In this document: one piece after another, positions 1 to 4,936 of the stretch | How the letters are laid out: the number at the start of each line of letters is the position of its first letter | Numbering within the stretch: position 1 is the first letter of the stretch | Source of the DNA: Clostridia bacterium | GTDB taxonomy: Bacteria; Bacillota; Sulfobacillia; SLMV01 | DNA length: 6,328 nt | Assembly: GCA_003554565.1 (NCBI GenBank) | Contig: PWGR01000144.1 | Coordinates: 1 to 6,328, forward strand | Direction of reading: 5' to 3' | Made by a program: the position numbers and the translations under genes | Notes under the pieces: model-generated | Databases searched by the model: none | The model's input: only the letters and a program-made list of their open reading frames with translations | What the model was told of the DNA's origin: nothing

Positions 1-1
1 C

Positions 2-394
2 CGCAGCATTCGCATATCTGCAGAAGATGTCACCGTTCTCCGCCGGCATTGTGCTGCCCAGGCCGAAGGACAGCTCGCCCACCAGGACCACTACAACGAC
101 GAGGATCACGTGTTCTGCTCCACGCAGGGCACGCCCGTTTGCCGCGCAACCTCGTGCGACAGTTCAAGCGCCTGGTGCGGGACGTCGGGCTTACCGGAGA
201 TACGATTTCATGATCTGAGACACACCCACGGCACCATGCTCCTGGAGGCCGGGGAACCGGCGAAGATCGGTCAGGACCGCCTTGGACACGCCCAGGTGAC
301 CACCACGCTGGATACATACAGCCATGTGGCGGCGGACCTGCAAGACCGTGCTTCTGCAGCCGTAGAGAGCTTTTTGAAAGGTGCATCTGAGTAA
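2..394 (+). pseudogene. Tyrosine recombinase (phage-type integrase), C-terminal part, locally frame-disrupted
   Basis: C-terminal catalytic region of a tyrosine site-specific recombinase, which cuts and rejoins DNA at att sites. Its 5' part lies outside the window. The reading frame beginning at base 2 gives family-like sequence up to VFCSTQGTPV (about base 139). Family-like sequence RNLVRQFKRLVRDVGL then continues in another frame (bases 145-192), and the first frame resumes at LPEIRFHDLRHTHGT (from 191) to the TAA at 392-394. The HxLR box has its His at 209 and Arg at 218; the LGH His is at 287 and the nucleophile Tyr of DTYSHV at 317-319. All late catalytic residues are therefore intact, but about 15 residues between are read in the wrong frame by two compensating indels, with no stop created. 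The gene ends about 95 bases from the 3' end of tRNA-Lys, the usual place for an integrase of a tRNA-inserted element. It is either a decaying gene or two sequencing errors. Confidence 0.85.
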
Positions 395-397
395 TTT

Positions 398-419
398 CGT
401 GCCCAATCCGTGCCCAATC
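398..419. repeat. Tandem 11-bp direct repeat beside integrase gene
   Basis: CGTGCCCAATC occurs twice, perfectly and without a gap (398-408 and 409-419), starting four bases after the integrase stop codon. Short direct repeats between an integrase gene and the att core often serve as arm-type integrase binding sites; assigning that role here is inference from position. Confidence 0.6.
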
Positions 420-450
420 AGGCAAAATCGCATCAACTGGTAACAATAAG

Positions 451-483
451 AAACCCCCGCGATCGCCCTTGCTGCGGGGGTTT
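451..483 (-). terminator. Intrinsic terminator of the tRNA cluster
   Basis: A perfect 10-bp stem (AAACCCCCGC at 451-460 with GCGGGGGTTT at 474-483) closes a 13-base loop. Read on the minus strand the GC stem is followed by a T-rich run (TTTCTTATTGTT). It lies six bases past the 3' end of tRNA-Lys, so it ends the leftward tRNA transcript. On the plus strand it could also stop transcription coming from the integrase gene, though the T run there is weaker. Confidence 0.85.
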
Positions 484-488
484 ATAGC

Positions 489-565
489 TGGTAGCCCGCC
501 AGGGACTCGAACCCTGGACACCCTGATTAAGAGTCAGGTGCTCTGGCCAGCTGAGCTAGCGGGCT
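489..565 (-). tRNA. tRNA-Lys (anticodon CTT)
   Basis: A complete cloverleaf of 77 bases with an encoded CCA. The acceptor stem AGCCCGC pairs fully with GCGGGCT. The T arm is CAGGG-TTCGAGT-CCCTG, and the anticodon stem CCTGA/TCAGG closes loop CTCTTAA, giving CTT for lysine AAG codons. It is the last gene of the leftward cluster, three bases after tRNA-Met and directly before the terminator. Its 3' end faces the integrase remnant, so it is the probable integration target. Confidence 0.95.
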
Positions 566-568
566 ATA

Positions 569-645
569 TGGTAGCGGTGGCTGGATTCGAACCAGCGACG
601 CCACGGGTATGAGCCGTGTGCTCTAACCAACTGAGCTACACCGCC
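569..645 (-). tRNA. tRNA-Met (anticodon CAT, elongator type)
   Basis: 77 bases with an encoded CCA. Acceptor GGCGGTG pairs with CACCGCT, with G-U at the first pair. The T arm is GCTGG-TTCGAAT-CCAGC, and the anticodon stem CACGG/CCGTG closes loop CTCATAC, giving CAT. The sequence resembles Bacillus elongator tRNA-Met and lacks the three G-C pairs at the anticodon stem base that mark initiator tRNA. An Ile2 (lysidine-modified) tRNA also has anticodon CAT and is the main alternative, judged less likely. Confidence 0.9.
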
Positions 646-661
646 ACGTCTGCGTCACACA

Positions 662-690
662 ATTATATAATCTGGACCAACCTCTTTCAA
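662..690 (-). promoter_or_regulatory. Sigma-A-type promoter for tRNA-Met/tRNA-Lys
   Basis: On the minus strand TTGAAA (690-685) and TATAAT (667-662) are separated by 17 bases. The predicted start is about 10 bases before the 5' end of tRNA-Met. The promoter fits between tRNA-Leu and tRNA-Met, so the last two tRNAs can be made independently of the S1/tRNA-Leu transcript. Confidence 0.8.
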
Positions 691-707
691 TAGCAGGCAA
701 CCCGGTG

Positions 708-793
708 TGCCGGGGGAGGGACTCGAACCCTCACGGGCACCATTGCCCAGCGGATTTTAAGTCCGCATCGTCTACCAGTTCCGACACCCCGGC
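708..793 (-). tRNA. tRNA-Leu (anticodon TAA)
   Basis: A class II tRNA of 86 bases counting the discriminator base, with a long variable arm. Acceptor GCCGGGG pairs with CCCCGGC, the T arm is GAGGG-TTCGAGT-CCCTC, and the anticodon stem GCGGA/TCCGC closes loop CTTAAAA, giving TAA for UUA leucine codons. Unlike its two neighbours it does not encode CCA (the bases after A73 are CAC), so CCA must be added by nucleotidyltransferase. It begins 23 bases after the S1 gene stop with no evident promoter of its own, which suggests processing from the S1 mRNA. Confidence 0.95.
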
Positions 794-816
794 GTTGCTG
801 CTGAGCATGCTTAAAC

Positions 817-1212
817 TCAGCGCTTCTGTTCGCGTCCGCCTCGCCGGTTCTTCCTATTCCTCCGAAACTCGTTGATTTTCTCTTCGCTCTCTTTCATGAA
901 GCGCTGCATCTTGTCCTCAAATGATCCCCTGTTCGTGTCACCACTGGGGCTCACAAATTCCGGGGGACCAGGATTCGCCTGTCGAAGTGACAAGCCAATC
1001 TTCTCACCGTCATCACTTATCGACAACACCTTGACCTTCACGCGATCGTTGTTCTGCACATAGTCGCTGACCTCATGGACATATGCATCAGCGATCTCCG
1101 AAATATGAACCAATCCCGTTTTCCCGTTGGGTAGATCCACGAATGCCCCAAAATTGGTGATGCCGGTCACTACGCCCTCTACAACGTTGCCAACTTCGAC
1201 AGACGTGCTCAT
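817..1212 (-). CDS. S1 domain RNA-binding protein (YabR/GSP13 family)
   Basis: A cytoplasmic 131-residue RNA-binding protein. Residues 6-76 form one S1 OB-fold with the hallmark pattern G-VV-GVVTGITNFGAFVDL, GLVHISEI, V-DYV, VKVKVLSI and GEKIGLSLR. Residues 83-131 are a linker and a strongly basic, Arg/Lys-rich helical tail (SFEDKMQRFMKESEEK, then RRNRKNRRGGREQKR), as in YabR/YugI (general stress protein 13) homologues of about 130 residues that associate with ribosomes. The tail probably adds nucleic-acid affinity. The gene has its own perfect-consensus promoter, and tRNA-Leu follows its stop by 23 bases. In Firmicutes this gene usually lies next to divIC, which here is about 2.8 kb away beyond the ktr operon. 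The ATG at 1212 is 12 bases from AGGAGG, and a four-codon ORF (including its stop) occupies the optimal position. The family call is firm; the exact role is not known. Confidence 0.92.
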   Translation of the reverse strand: MSTSVEVGNVVEGVVTGITNFGAFVDLPNGKTGLVHISEIADAYVHEVSDYVQNNDRVKVKVLSISDDGEKIGLSLRQANPGPPEFVSPSGDTNRGSFEDKMQRFMKESEEKINEFRRNRKNRRGGREQKR

Positions 1213-1230
1213 GCTACCATTATTCCTCCT
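1209..1230 (-). promoter_or_regulatory. S1 gene ribosome binding site with overlapping mini-ORF
   Basis: A perfect AGGAGG (1230-1225) is followed after four bases by ATG GTA GCA TGA (1220-1209). The TGA overlaps the S1 start codon as ATGA, and the S1 ATG itself is 12 bases from the Shine-Dalgarno, which is long. No other start is available in the S1 frame. Translation of the mini-ORF with reinitiation at the S1 ATG is possible but unproven. Confidence 0.5.
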
Positions 1231-1274
1231 GAAGAATAGTTTAATCGGGACAACTTGCCCCTATAAGCATTCAC

Positions 1275-1304
1275 ATTATATGACTGGATCACAATCAGTG
1301 TCAA
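1275..1304 (-). promoter_or_regulatory. Perfect-consensus sigma-A promoter for the S1 gene
   Basis: On the minus strand TTGACA (1304-1299) and TATAAT (1280-1275) both match consensus exactly, with an 18-base spacer. The predicted start near 1268 gives a leader of about 56 bases before the S1 ATG. The promoter begins 23 bases after the ktrA stop, where no terminator is visible, so some read-through from ktrBA may also occur. Confidence 0.85.
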
Positions 1305-1327
1305 CGAAGACCTTTGCACGACTATTC

Positions 1328-1993
1328 CTAGGCCAGCGAACGCTGCCACTTACGAACTGCTTCGTTAGAACCCAGGATGACCAAAATATCCCCCTTCTCA
1401 ATCGGATCATCTGGTGAGGGAGCTACCACGACGTCGTTCGTATCACGTCTTATAGCTACCACATTGATATCATACTTTGCACGCAGATCCATATCGCGAA
1501 GAGTGTACCCATGCATTCCCGGTGTTGAACTTGCCTCCACAATACTTACATCTGGCGTTACCTCTAGGAAATCCACGATGTTGTCGAGAGCTAAATAGTT
1601 GGCAAGACGCACACCCATGTCCCTTTCGGGAAAGACTATCCTATCGGCTCCGACCCGGCGTAGTAGTTTGCCGTGCACATCAGACGATGCTTTAGCTATA
1701 ACTAACGGGACTCCAAGTTCCTTTACTGTTAGTGTCACCAGCACACTGGACTCCAAATTGTGGCCAATGCTTACCACAACAACATCGAAGTTCCCTATGC
1801 CGAGGGATCGGAGAGTGGATTCTTCAGTAGCATCTGCTTCAACTACGTGCGTACAGTTGTCCACATTCTTCTGAACCTTGGCCTCATTAATATCAATACC
1901 CAAGACACTGTATCCCATATCATGCAGTGTCTCAGCGAGATTGGATCCAAACCGGCCCAGGCCAATGACCGCAAATTCCTTATCGTCTGACAT
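1328..1993 (-). CDS. ktrA: Potassium uptake regulatory subunit KtrA (RCK domain protein)
   Basis: The cytoplasmic gating ring subunit of the Ktr potassium uptake system. It forms an octamer under the KtrB dimer and opens or closes it in response to nucleotide. Residues 5-125 are the RCK_N Rossmann domain, with the GLGRFG nucleotide loop at 11-16 and the ribose-binding acidic residue at the end of strand 2 (Asp34, in VLGIDINE). Residues about 137-221 are an RCK_C domain (EVTPDVSIVEASS, then DPIEKGDILVILGSNE), which binds c-di-AMP in Bacillus and Staphylococcus KtrA. The length of 221 residues matches the one-RCK-unit KtrA rather than the double-unit TrkA of proteobacteria. The start at 1993 has AGGTG six bases upstream. 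It follows ktrB by 41 bases in the same operon. No disruption is seen. Confidence 0.93.
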   Translation of the reverse strand: MSDDKEFAVIGLGRFGSNLAETLHDMGYSVLGIDINEAKVQKNVDNCTHVVEADATEESTLRSLGIGNFDVVVVSIGHNLESSVLVTLTVKELGVPLVIAKASSDVHGKLLRRVGADRIVFPERDMGVRLANYLALDNIVDFLEVTPDVSIVEASSTPGMHGYTLRDMDLRAKYDINVVAIRRDTNDVVVAPSPDDPIEKGDILVILGSNEAVRKWQRSLA

Positions 1994-2034
1994 TGCGCAC
2001 CTCGCTCCCTACACTGCAGTCCATGAAGTCTTAC

Positions 2035-3387
2035 TCATCCAATCATAATATCCTCTCTGGGGTGACGGTAGTTCCCCCGACGCTTGGAGTCCTGGCCCAG
2101 TGCCAGCGCCAGAGTCAGGGGGCCCAAACGCCCCGTAAACATCGTAAATATGACAACTACTCTTCCAATCCGGCTGAGATCAGGGGTCAATCCCATGGAC
2201 AACCCCACCGTACCAAATGCTGACATAGCCTCAAACAGACAGTCTACAAGATCCGCACGCTCCGTAATGAGGAGTATGAGGGTGACCAGAAAAACAACCA
2301 GGGCAGCCAACACTACTATCGACAGCGCCTGGTACACAATATCGGAAGCCAGTCGACGCCGAAACATCTCTGCATCCTCTCTGTTCCGGATGGTCGAACG
2401 TACGGCTGCCGCAATAGAGAAGAACGTGGTGGTCTTGATGCCGCCCGCTGTCGAACCTGACGACCCACCTATGAACATGAACAGCACAATGAAAAACAGA
2501 GTATTGTGACGCAGGCTCCCGGTAGGGATAGTGTTAAATCCCGCTGTTCGCGGGGTAGCTGAGGTAAAGATCGAAGCAAGCATCTTGCCAGGCCCGCTCA
2601 AACCCCCAAGTGTATCCGGGTTGGTCAGCTCCATAAAAAAGATCAAGATCGCCCCAATCAAGAGGAGCGCCCCGCTTACGCTCAACACAATTTTGGCATG
2701 CAATGAGAAGCGGCGCTCGGCCCGAAACATCCACCGGTAGATCTCTGCAAGGACGGCAAAACCAACCCCTCCGGCCAGCAGCAGCGTAATGACCACAATG
2801 TTAACCGTGGGGTCTTCCGCATAGTGCTTCAGACTCTCGGAGAAGAGGGAAAAGCCAGCGTTGTTGAAGGCGGAAACAGAATGGAAGATACCGAGCCATG
2901 TGGCTTCTGCCAAAGAATAATCCTGAGCCCAGCGGGCCGTCAGCAGAACTGCTCCACTCACCTCGAATAGCAAAGTGGTGATGATAACCAGGCGAACCAG
3001 CCGAACCATACCTTCCATGGTGAGCTGTCCAGTTGACTCGCGTATCAGGAGCCGCTCGCGCAACGTTACCTTCCTGCCCAAAATGAGGGCAATTACCGTC
3101 GACATGGACATGATACCCAGCCCGCCAACTTGGATCAACCCCAGGATCACACCCTGGCCAAAGGCGCTCCAGTGCTGCCCGGTGTCTACCACTATCAGGC
3201 CCGTTACGCAAACTGCAGAGGTTGAAGTAAAAAATGCCGTCAGTAAATCCGTCTGGCGACCGGCAGCTGTAGCGACCGGCAGCATAAGTAGGAGCGTACC
3301 GACGGCGATAACGGAGGCAAAGCCATAAACAAGAATTTTTGCCGGATTTGGCGGGGCAACCGGACGACCAGCTCTATCTGGACCCAC
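2035..3387 (-). CDS. ktrB: Potassium uptake channel subunit KtrB (TrkH/KtrB family)
   Basis: An integral membrane subunit that carries K+ across the cytoplasmic membrane. The 450-residue protein has the four covalently linked M1-P-M2 units of the superfamily. The four selectivity-filter regions are visible: TSTSAVCVTGL (54-64), SAFNNAGFS (172-180), TSATPRTAGFN (275-285) and SAFGTVGLS (389-397). Each contains the filter glycine. The gating loop in the third M2 helix is Gly/Ser/Thr-rich (IGGSSGSTAGGIKTT, 306-320), and the last M2 helix keeps the conserved TGRLGPLTLALAL (418-430). The GTG start at 3387 is six bases from a perfect AGGAGG, and the short N terminus fits KtrB. An ATG overlapping this GTG is in a different frame. 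It is the first gene of the operon with ktrA downstream, and has its own promoter at 3452-3480. No c-di-AMP (ydaO-type) riboswitch was recognised in the roughly 58-base leader. Confidence 0.93.
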   Translation of the reverse strand: MGPDRAGRPVAPPNPAKILVYGFASVIAVGTLLLMLPVATAAGRQTDLLTAFFTSTSAVCVTGLIVVDTGQHWSAFGQGVILGLIQVGGLGIMSMSTVIALILGRKVTLRERLLIRESTGQLTMEGMVRLVRLVIITTLLFEVSGAVLLTARWAQDYSLAEATWLGIFHSVSAFNNAGFSLFSESLKHYAEDPTVNIVVITLLLAGGVGFAVLAEIYRWMFRAERRFSLHAKIVLSVSGALLLIGAILIFFMELTNPDTLGGLSGPGKMLASIFTSATPRTAGFNTIPTGSLRHNTLFFIVLFMFIGGSSGSTAGGIKTTTFFSIAAAVRSTIRNREDAEMFRRRLASDIVYQALSIVVLAALVVFLVTLILLITERADLVDCLFEAMSAFGTVGLSMGLTPDLSRIGRVVVIFTMFTGRLGPLTLALALGQDSKRRGNYRHPREDIMIG

Positions 3388-3451
3388 ATTTAACCTCCTA
3401 ACGTCCCGAGCTCGCGATCAATGGGGCACCCATGTAGAAATATTACCGCAA

Positions 3452-3480
3452 AGTATACGATCCTCGCAGCTCATCGTCAA
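3452..3480 (-). promoter_or_regulatory. Sigma-A-type promoter for ktrBA
   Basis: On the minus strand TTGACG (3480-3475) and TATACT (3457-3452) are separated by 17 bases, each hexamer one mismatch from consensus. The predicted start near 3445 gives a leader of about 58 bases to the GTG of ktrB. The -35 element overlaps the stop codon of the possible 58-residue ORF upstream. Confidence 0.75.
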
Positions 3481-3653
3481 TGACTGCGGGGAAAAGCCTC
3501 CTGTGCAGCTGACCCAAATTGCTCACACAGCTGCAGCAAGTCAACTACAGATAGCTGCGGCTGGAAACAATTGGCATCAACCTGCAGAATCCCGCCCAAT
3601 GTGGACGCCTGGATTGAAAACGATCCAGCGAGAACGCCAAACTCCTGCCACAT
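3477..3653 (-). CDS. Possible small protein, 58 residues, unknown function
   Basis: An ATG-started minus-strand ORF of 58 codons that I do not recognise. It begins MWQEFGVLAGSF and ends QEAFPRSH. The second half (SVVDLLQLCEQFGSAAQEAF, 35-54) has the periodicity of an amphipathic helix, and the composition is ordinary for a soluble protein. There is no membrane segment and no evident signal peptide. Against it: no Shine-Dalgarno precedes the ATG, and an in-frame stop lies four codons upstream. A different-frame ORF with a GGGAG nearby (ATG GCT ATG CAG, 3698-3690) runs into the same region, so a frameshifted or decaying longer gene is possible. Its stop codon lies inside the ktrB -35 box. Confidence 0.25.
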   Translation of the reverse strand: MWQEFGVLAGSFSIQASTLGGILQVDANCFQPQLSVVDLLQLCEQFGSAAQEAFPRSH

Positions 3654-4046
3654 AGGCGAAGATGATCAGGTGGTTTCACTCTGGTTGGCTGCATAGCCAT
3701 GGCTCCCGTTGCTGCAATCAGGCTGAATTACCTTCCGTTAATCTCCCAAGAGTATGTGCCAGCAGGGGCTCGAAGCACGCAACCTCCAGGAGCGCTGATT
3801 TGACAGAGCAACAAGCAACAACCGCCCACCAGAGGCCTTGGGGACGCGCGGAAAGCAAAGGACAGGAGCAACCGGGCACCAACAGGCCGCATGGAAGCAC
3901 CAACGGGAGCTGATTGCGCTGGGAAGCGCCACTCCCCCCGGCTCTGAACAACACTGAAGCAATTCGGTCAGAATTGAGGCAGATCATAAAAAAGGGGCTG
4001 GCTTCTTTCAGATACATCCGGGCGAGGGCTGAAGATAAGAAACACA
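3654..4046. other. Intergenic region, no confident gene
   Basis: 393 bases between the divIC stop and the possible small ORF. Overlapping open frames on both strands are Cys-, Ser- and Arg-rich and show no family motifs. A T6 run on the minus strand (after AGCCCC, near 3990) has no clear preceding hairpin, so I cannot call a divIC terminator. A tandem 7-mer (TGTTGCT twice on the minus strand, around 3808-3821) is present. No tRNA, T-box, tmRNA or ydaO riboswitch signature was found. Confidence 0.5.
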
Positions 4047-4352
4047 CTACCTGCTGTGCCACTGATAGGGGACATCCTCTGGACGTACCAGACCGAGTTC
4101 CTGCCTGGCAAGGAGTTCGATATAAGCAGGGTCTTCAAGCTTATCTCTTTTGGTCTCAAGCTCCTTTTGGAGTTGCAGCTCCCTCTGCATCTCCTGCTCA
4201 ACCTGCTCGATTTCGGCCTCCACTTCCATCAATCCTTGGTAGCGGTCCCACAAAGAATAGCTGAGCGTGCAGAATACAGCCAAGGAAATCATCACTGCCA
4301 GGACTCGCAACAGCCCTCTACCAAATCCGCCGCTTCCGCCCCTGCCGGTCAT
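4047..4352 (-). CDS. divIC: Septum formation initiator, DivIC/FtsB family
   Basis: A small bitopic membrane protein of the divisome; DivIC/FtsB works with FtsL and DivIB/FtsQ to activate septal peptidoglycan synthesis. The 101-residue protein has a Gly/Arg-rich cytoplasmic N terminus (1-12), one transmembrane helix (about 13-36), a charged extracytoplasmic coiled coil (about 42-73, repeated EVEAEIEQVEQEM-type heptads) and the family signature LEDPAYIELLARQELGLV followed by RPEDVPY (72-96). The length is typical. The start overlaps the stop of the upstream HTH gene as ATGA, and a GGAGG nine bases before the ATG lies inside that gene, so the two are translationally coupled. The usual S1 neighbour is displaced by the ktr operon. 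The choice between the names DivIC and FtsB rests on the Firmicute context. Confidence 0.9.
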   Translation of the reverse strand: MTGRGGSGGFGRGLLRVLAVMISLAVFCTLSYSLWDRYQGLMEVEAEIEQVEQEMQRELQLQKELETKRDKLEDPAYIELLARQELGLVRPEDVPYQWHSR

Positions 4353-4609
4353 GGTTCTTCGCCTCCCTCCTCTTCATCGAGATGATCTAACTCATCCTCA
4401 TCGTCGAAGATGTCAAGGGCATCGCCCTCGATTACCAGAACGACCTCATACCCTTTCCTTCGCGCTCTCCGGGACAAAGTGGCAACCGTACTGGGACTGA
4501 CCCTCAAACGACGAGCCACCTCAGAATTTGCGTAGCCCGTCTCTTTCAGGGCAACCACCTGACGTTCGCGAAAGCTGAGTTTTTCCAGACCTCGTATCTC
4601 CATCTTCAT
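4349..4609 (-). CDS. Small HTH protein, sigma-70 region 4/LuxR-like, with acidic tail
   Basis: An 86-residue protein made almost only of a DNA-binding helix-turn-helix. Residues 10-52 (LSFRERQVVALKETGYANSE, then VARRLRVSPSTVATLSRRAR) match the sigma-region-4/LuxR pattern: a first helix starting S-RERQVV, a scaffold helix with the SEVARRL motif and a recognition helix SPSTVATLSRRARRK. The tail from 61 to 86 carries 15 Asp/Glu in 26 residues. There are no sigma region 2, receiver or ligand domains, so it is not a full sigma factor. It could be a local regulator or an accessory factor acting through the tail on RNA polymerase; both are inference. It overlaps divIC by ATGA, and the tail codons supply the divIC Shine-Dalgarno. 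A weak GGAG lies 11 bases before the ATG. A palindrome at 4640-4665 lies 30 bases upstream and could be its operator. Confidence 0.8.
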   Translation of the reverse strand: MKMEIRGLEKLSFRERQVVALKETGYANSEVARRLRVSPSTVATLSRRARRKGYEVVLVIEGDALDIFDDEDELDHLDEEEGGEEP

Positions 4610-4636
4610 AGAAACTGCATCTCCGAGTCAAGTTAG

Positions 4637-4668
4637 TTATCCACAGATTGTGTACAATGTGTGGACAA
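4637..4668. promoter_or_regulatory. 26-bp palindrome containing two inverted DnaA-box-like sites
   Basis: At 4640-4665 the half-site TCCACANATTGT is followed by two central bases and its exact reverse complement ACAATNTGTGGA; only the N positions and the centre break symmetry. The left arm extends into TTATCCACA (4637-4645, plus strand), an exact consensus DnaA box. The right arm reads TTGTCCACA on the minus strand (4668-4660), one mismatch from it. The pair is inverted and 14 bases apart, between the divergently transcribed HTH-divIC operon and the HTH-TPR gene. It could be a DnaA-binding control site, or an operator for a dimeric regulator such as either neighbour. Confidence 0.7.
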
Positions 4669-4936
4669 TATGAGTACAGCAATGCTGCTCTTACCTCTTC
4701 CACGACAGCAAACACATCTCCTTCCCGCTGCAGACATCGGGGCATTGATCCTATCGAACCCGGGCGTTTTGGCCTGAATCTTTCCTGTTTCTGCACCAAC
4801 TGGGCAACTTTTCTTATCAGCAATGCGCATAATCTGCCGAAGAAAAGCAGGAACCTGGACTCGCGCTATCCAAATATTCACTTAGTACATGAAAGCGCTG
4901 AACAAACGATATTGCGAGAGGGAGTAATGACTGCAA
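4669..4936. other. Divergent intergenic region upstream of the HTH-TPR gene
   Basis: About 270 bases with no confident gene. Open frames occur on both strands (for example minus strand from 4823 leftward, including GDVFAVVEEVRAALL), but they run through the palindrome and into the HTH gene in the wrong frame. A 12-codon ORF MKALNKRYCERE starts at 4889 and stops with TAA TGA just before the HTH-TPR start, in the same frame. Possible -10 elements such as CATAAT (near 4828) lack a convincing -35. Confidence 0.45.

Noticed and set aside
30..521. 163-codon minus-strand open frame across the integrase, terminator and tRNA-Lys
   Set aside because: It reads through a terminator and a tRNA and is antisense to recognisable recombinase motifs.
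800..821. Hairpin GCTGAG/CTCAGC across the S1 stop codon as a terminator
   Set aside because: Only 6 bp with a 10-base loop and no T run before tRNA-Leu; too weak to separate the two genes.
2084..2509. Plus-strand open frame opposite ktrB
   Set aside because: It is antisense to a fully supported membrane protein and has the Arg/Ser/Thr-rich composition typical of such shadows.
3388..3480. c-di-AMP (ydaO-type) riboswitch before ktrB
   Set aside because: Such riboswitches often precede ktr/trk genes, but the leader is only about 58 bases and the conserved core sequences are absent.
3662..3913. 83-codon plus-strand open frame
   Set aside because: Composition (His, Ser, Gln, Arg, Gly) resembles translated noncoding DNA; no ribosome binding site and no motif.
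3718..4062. 114-codon minus-strand open frame overlapping the end of divIC
   Set aside because: Very rich in Cys, with no family motif, no Shine-Dalgarno, and a start inside divIC; equally long frames exist on the other strand.
4521..4823. Minus-strand open frame beginning LIRKVAQLVQKQ with GDVFAVVEEVRAALL
   Set aside because: The first half looks protein-like, but the frame runs through the palindrome and into the HTH gene in the wrong frame; no recognised domain and no good start signal.
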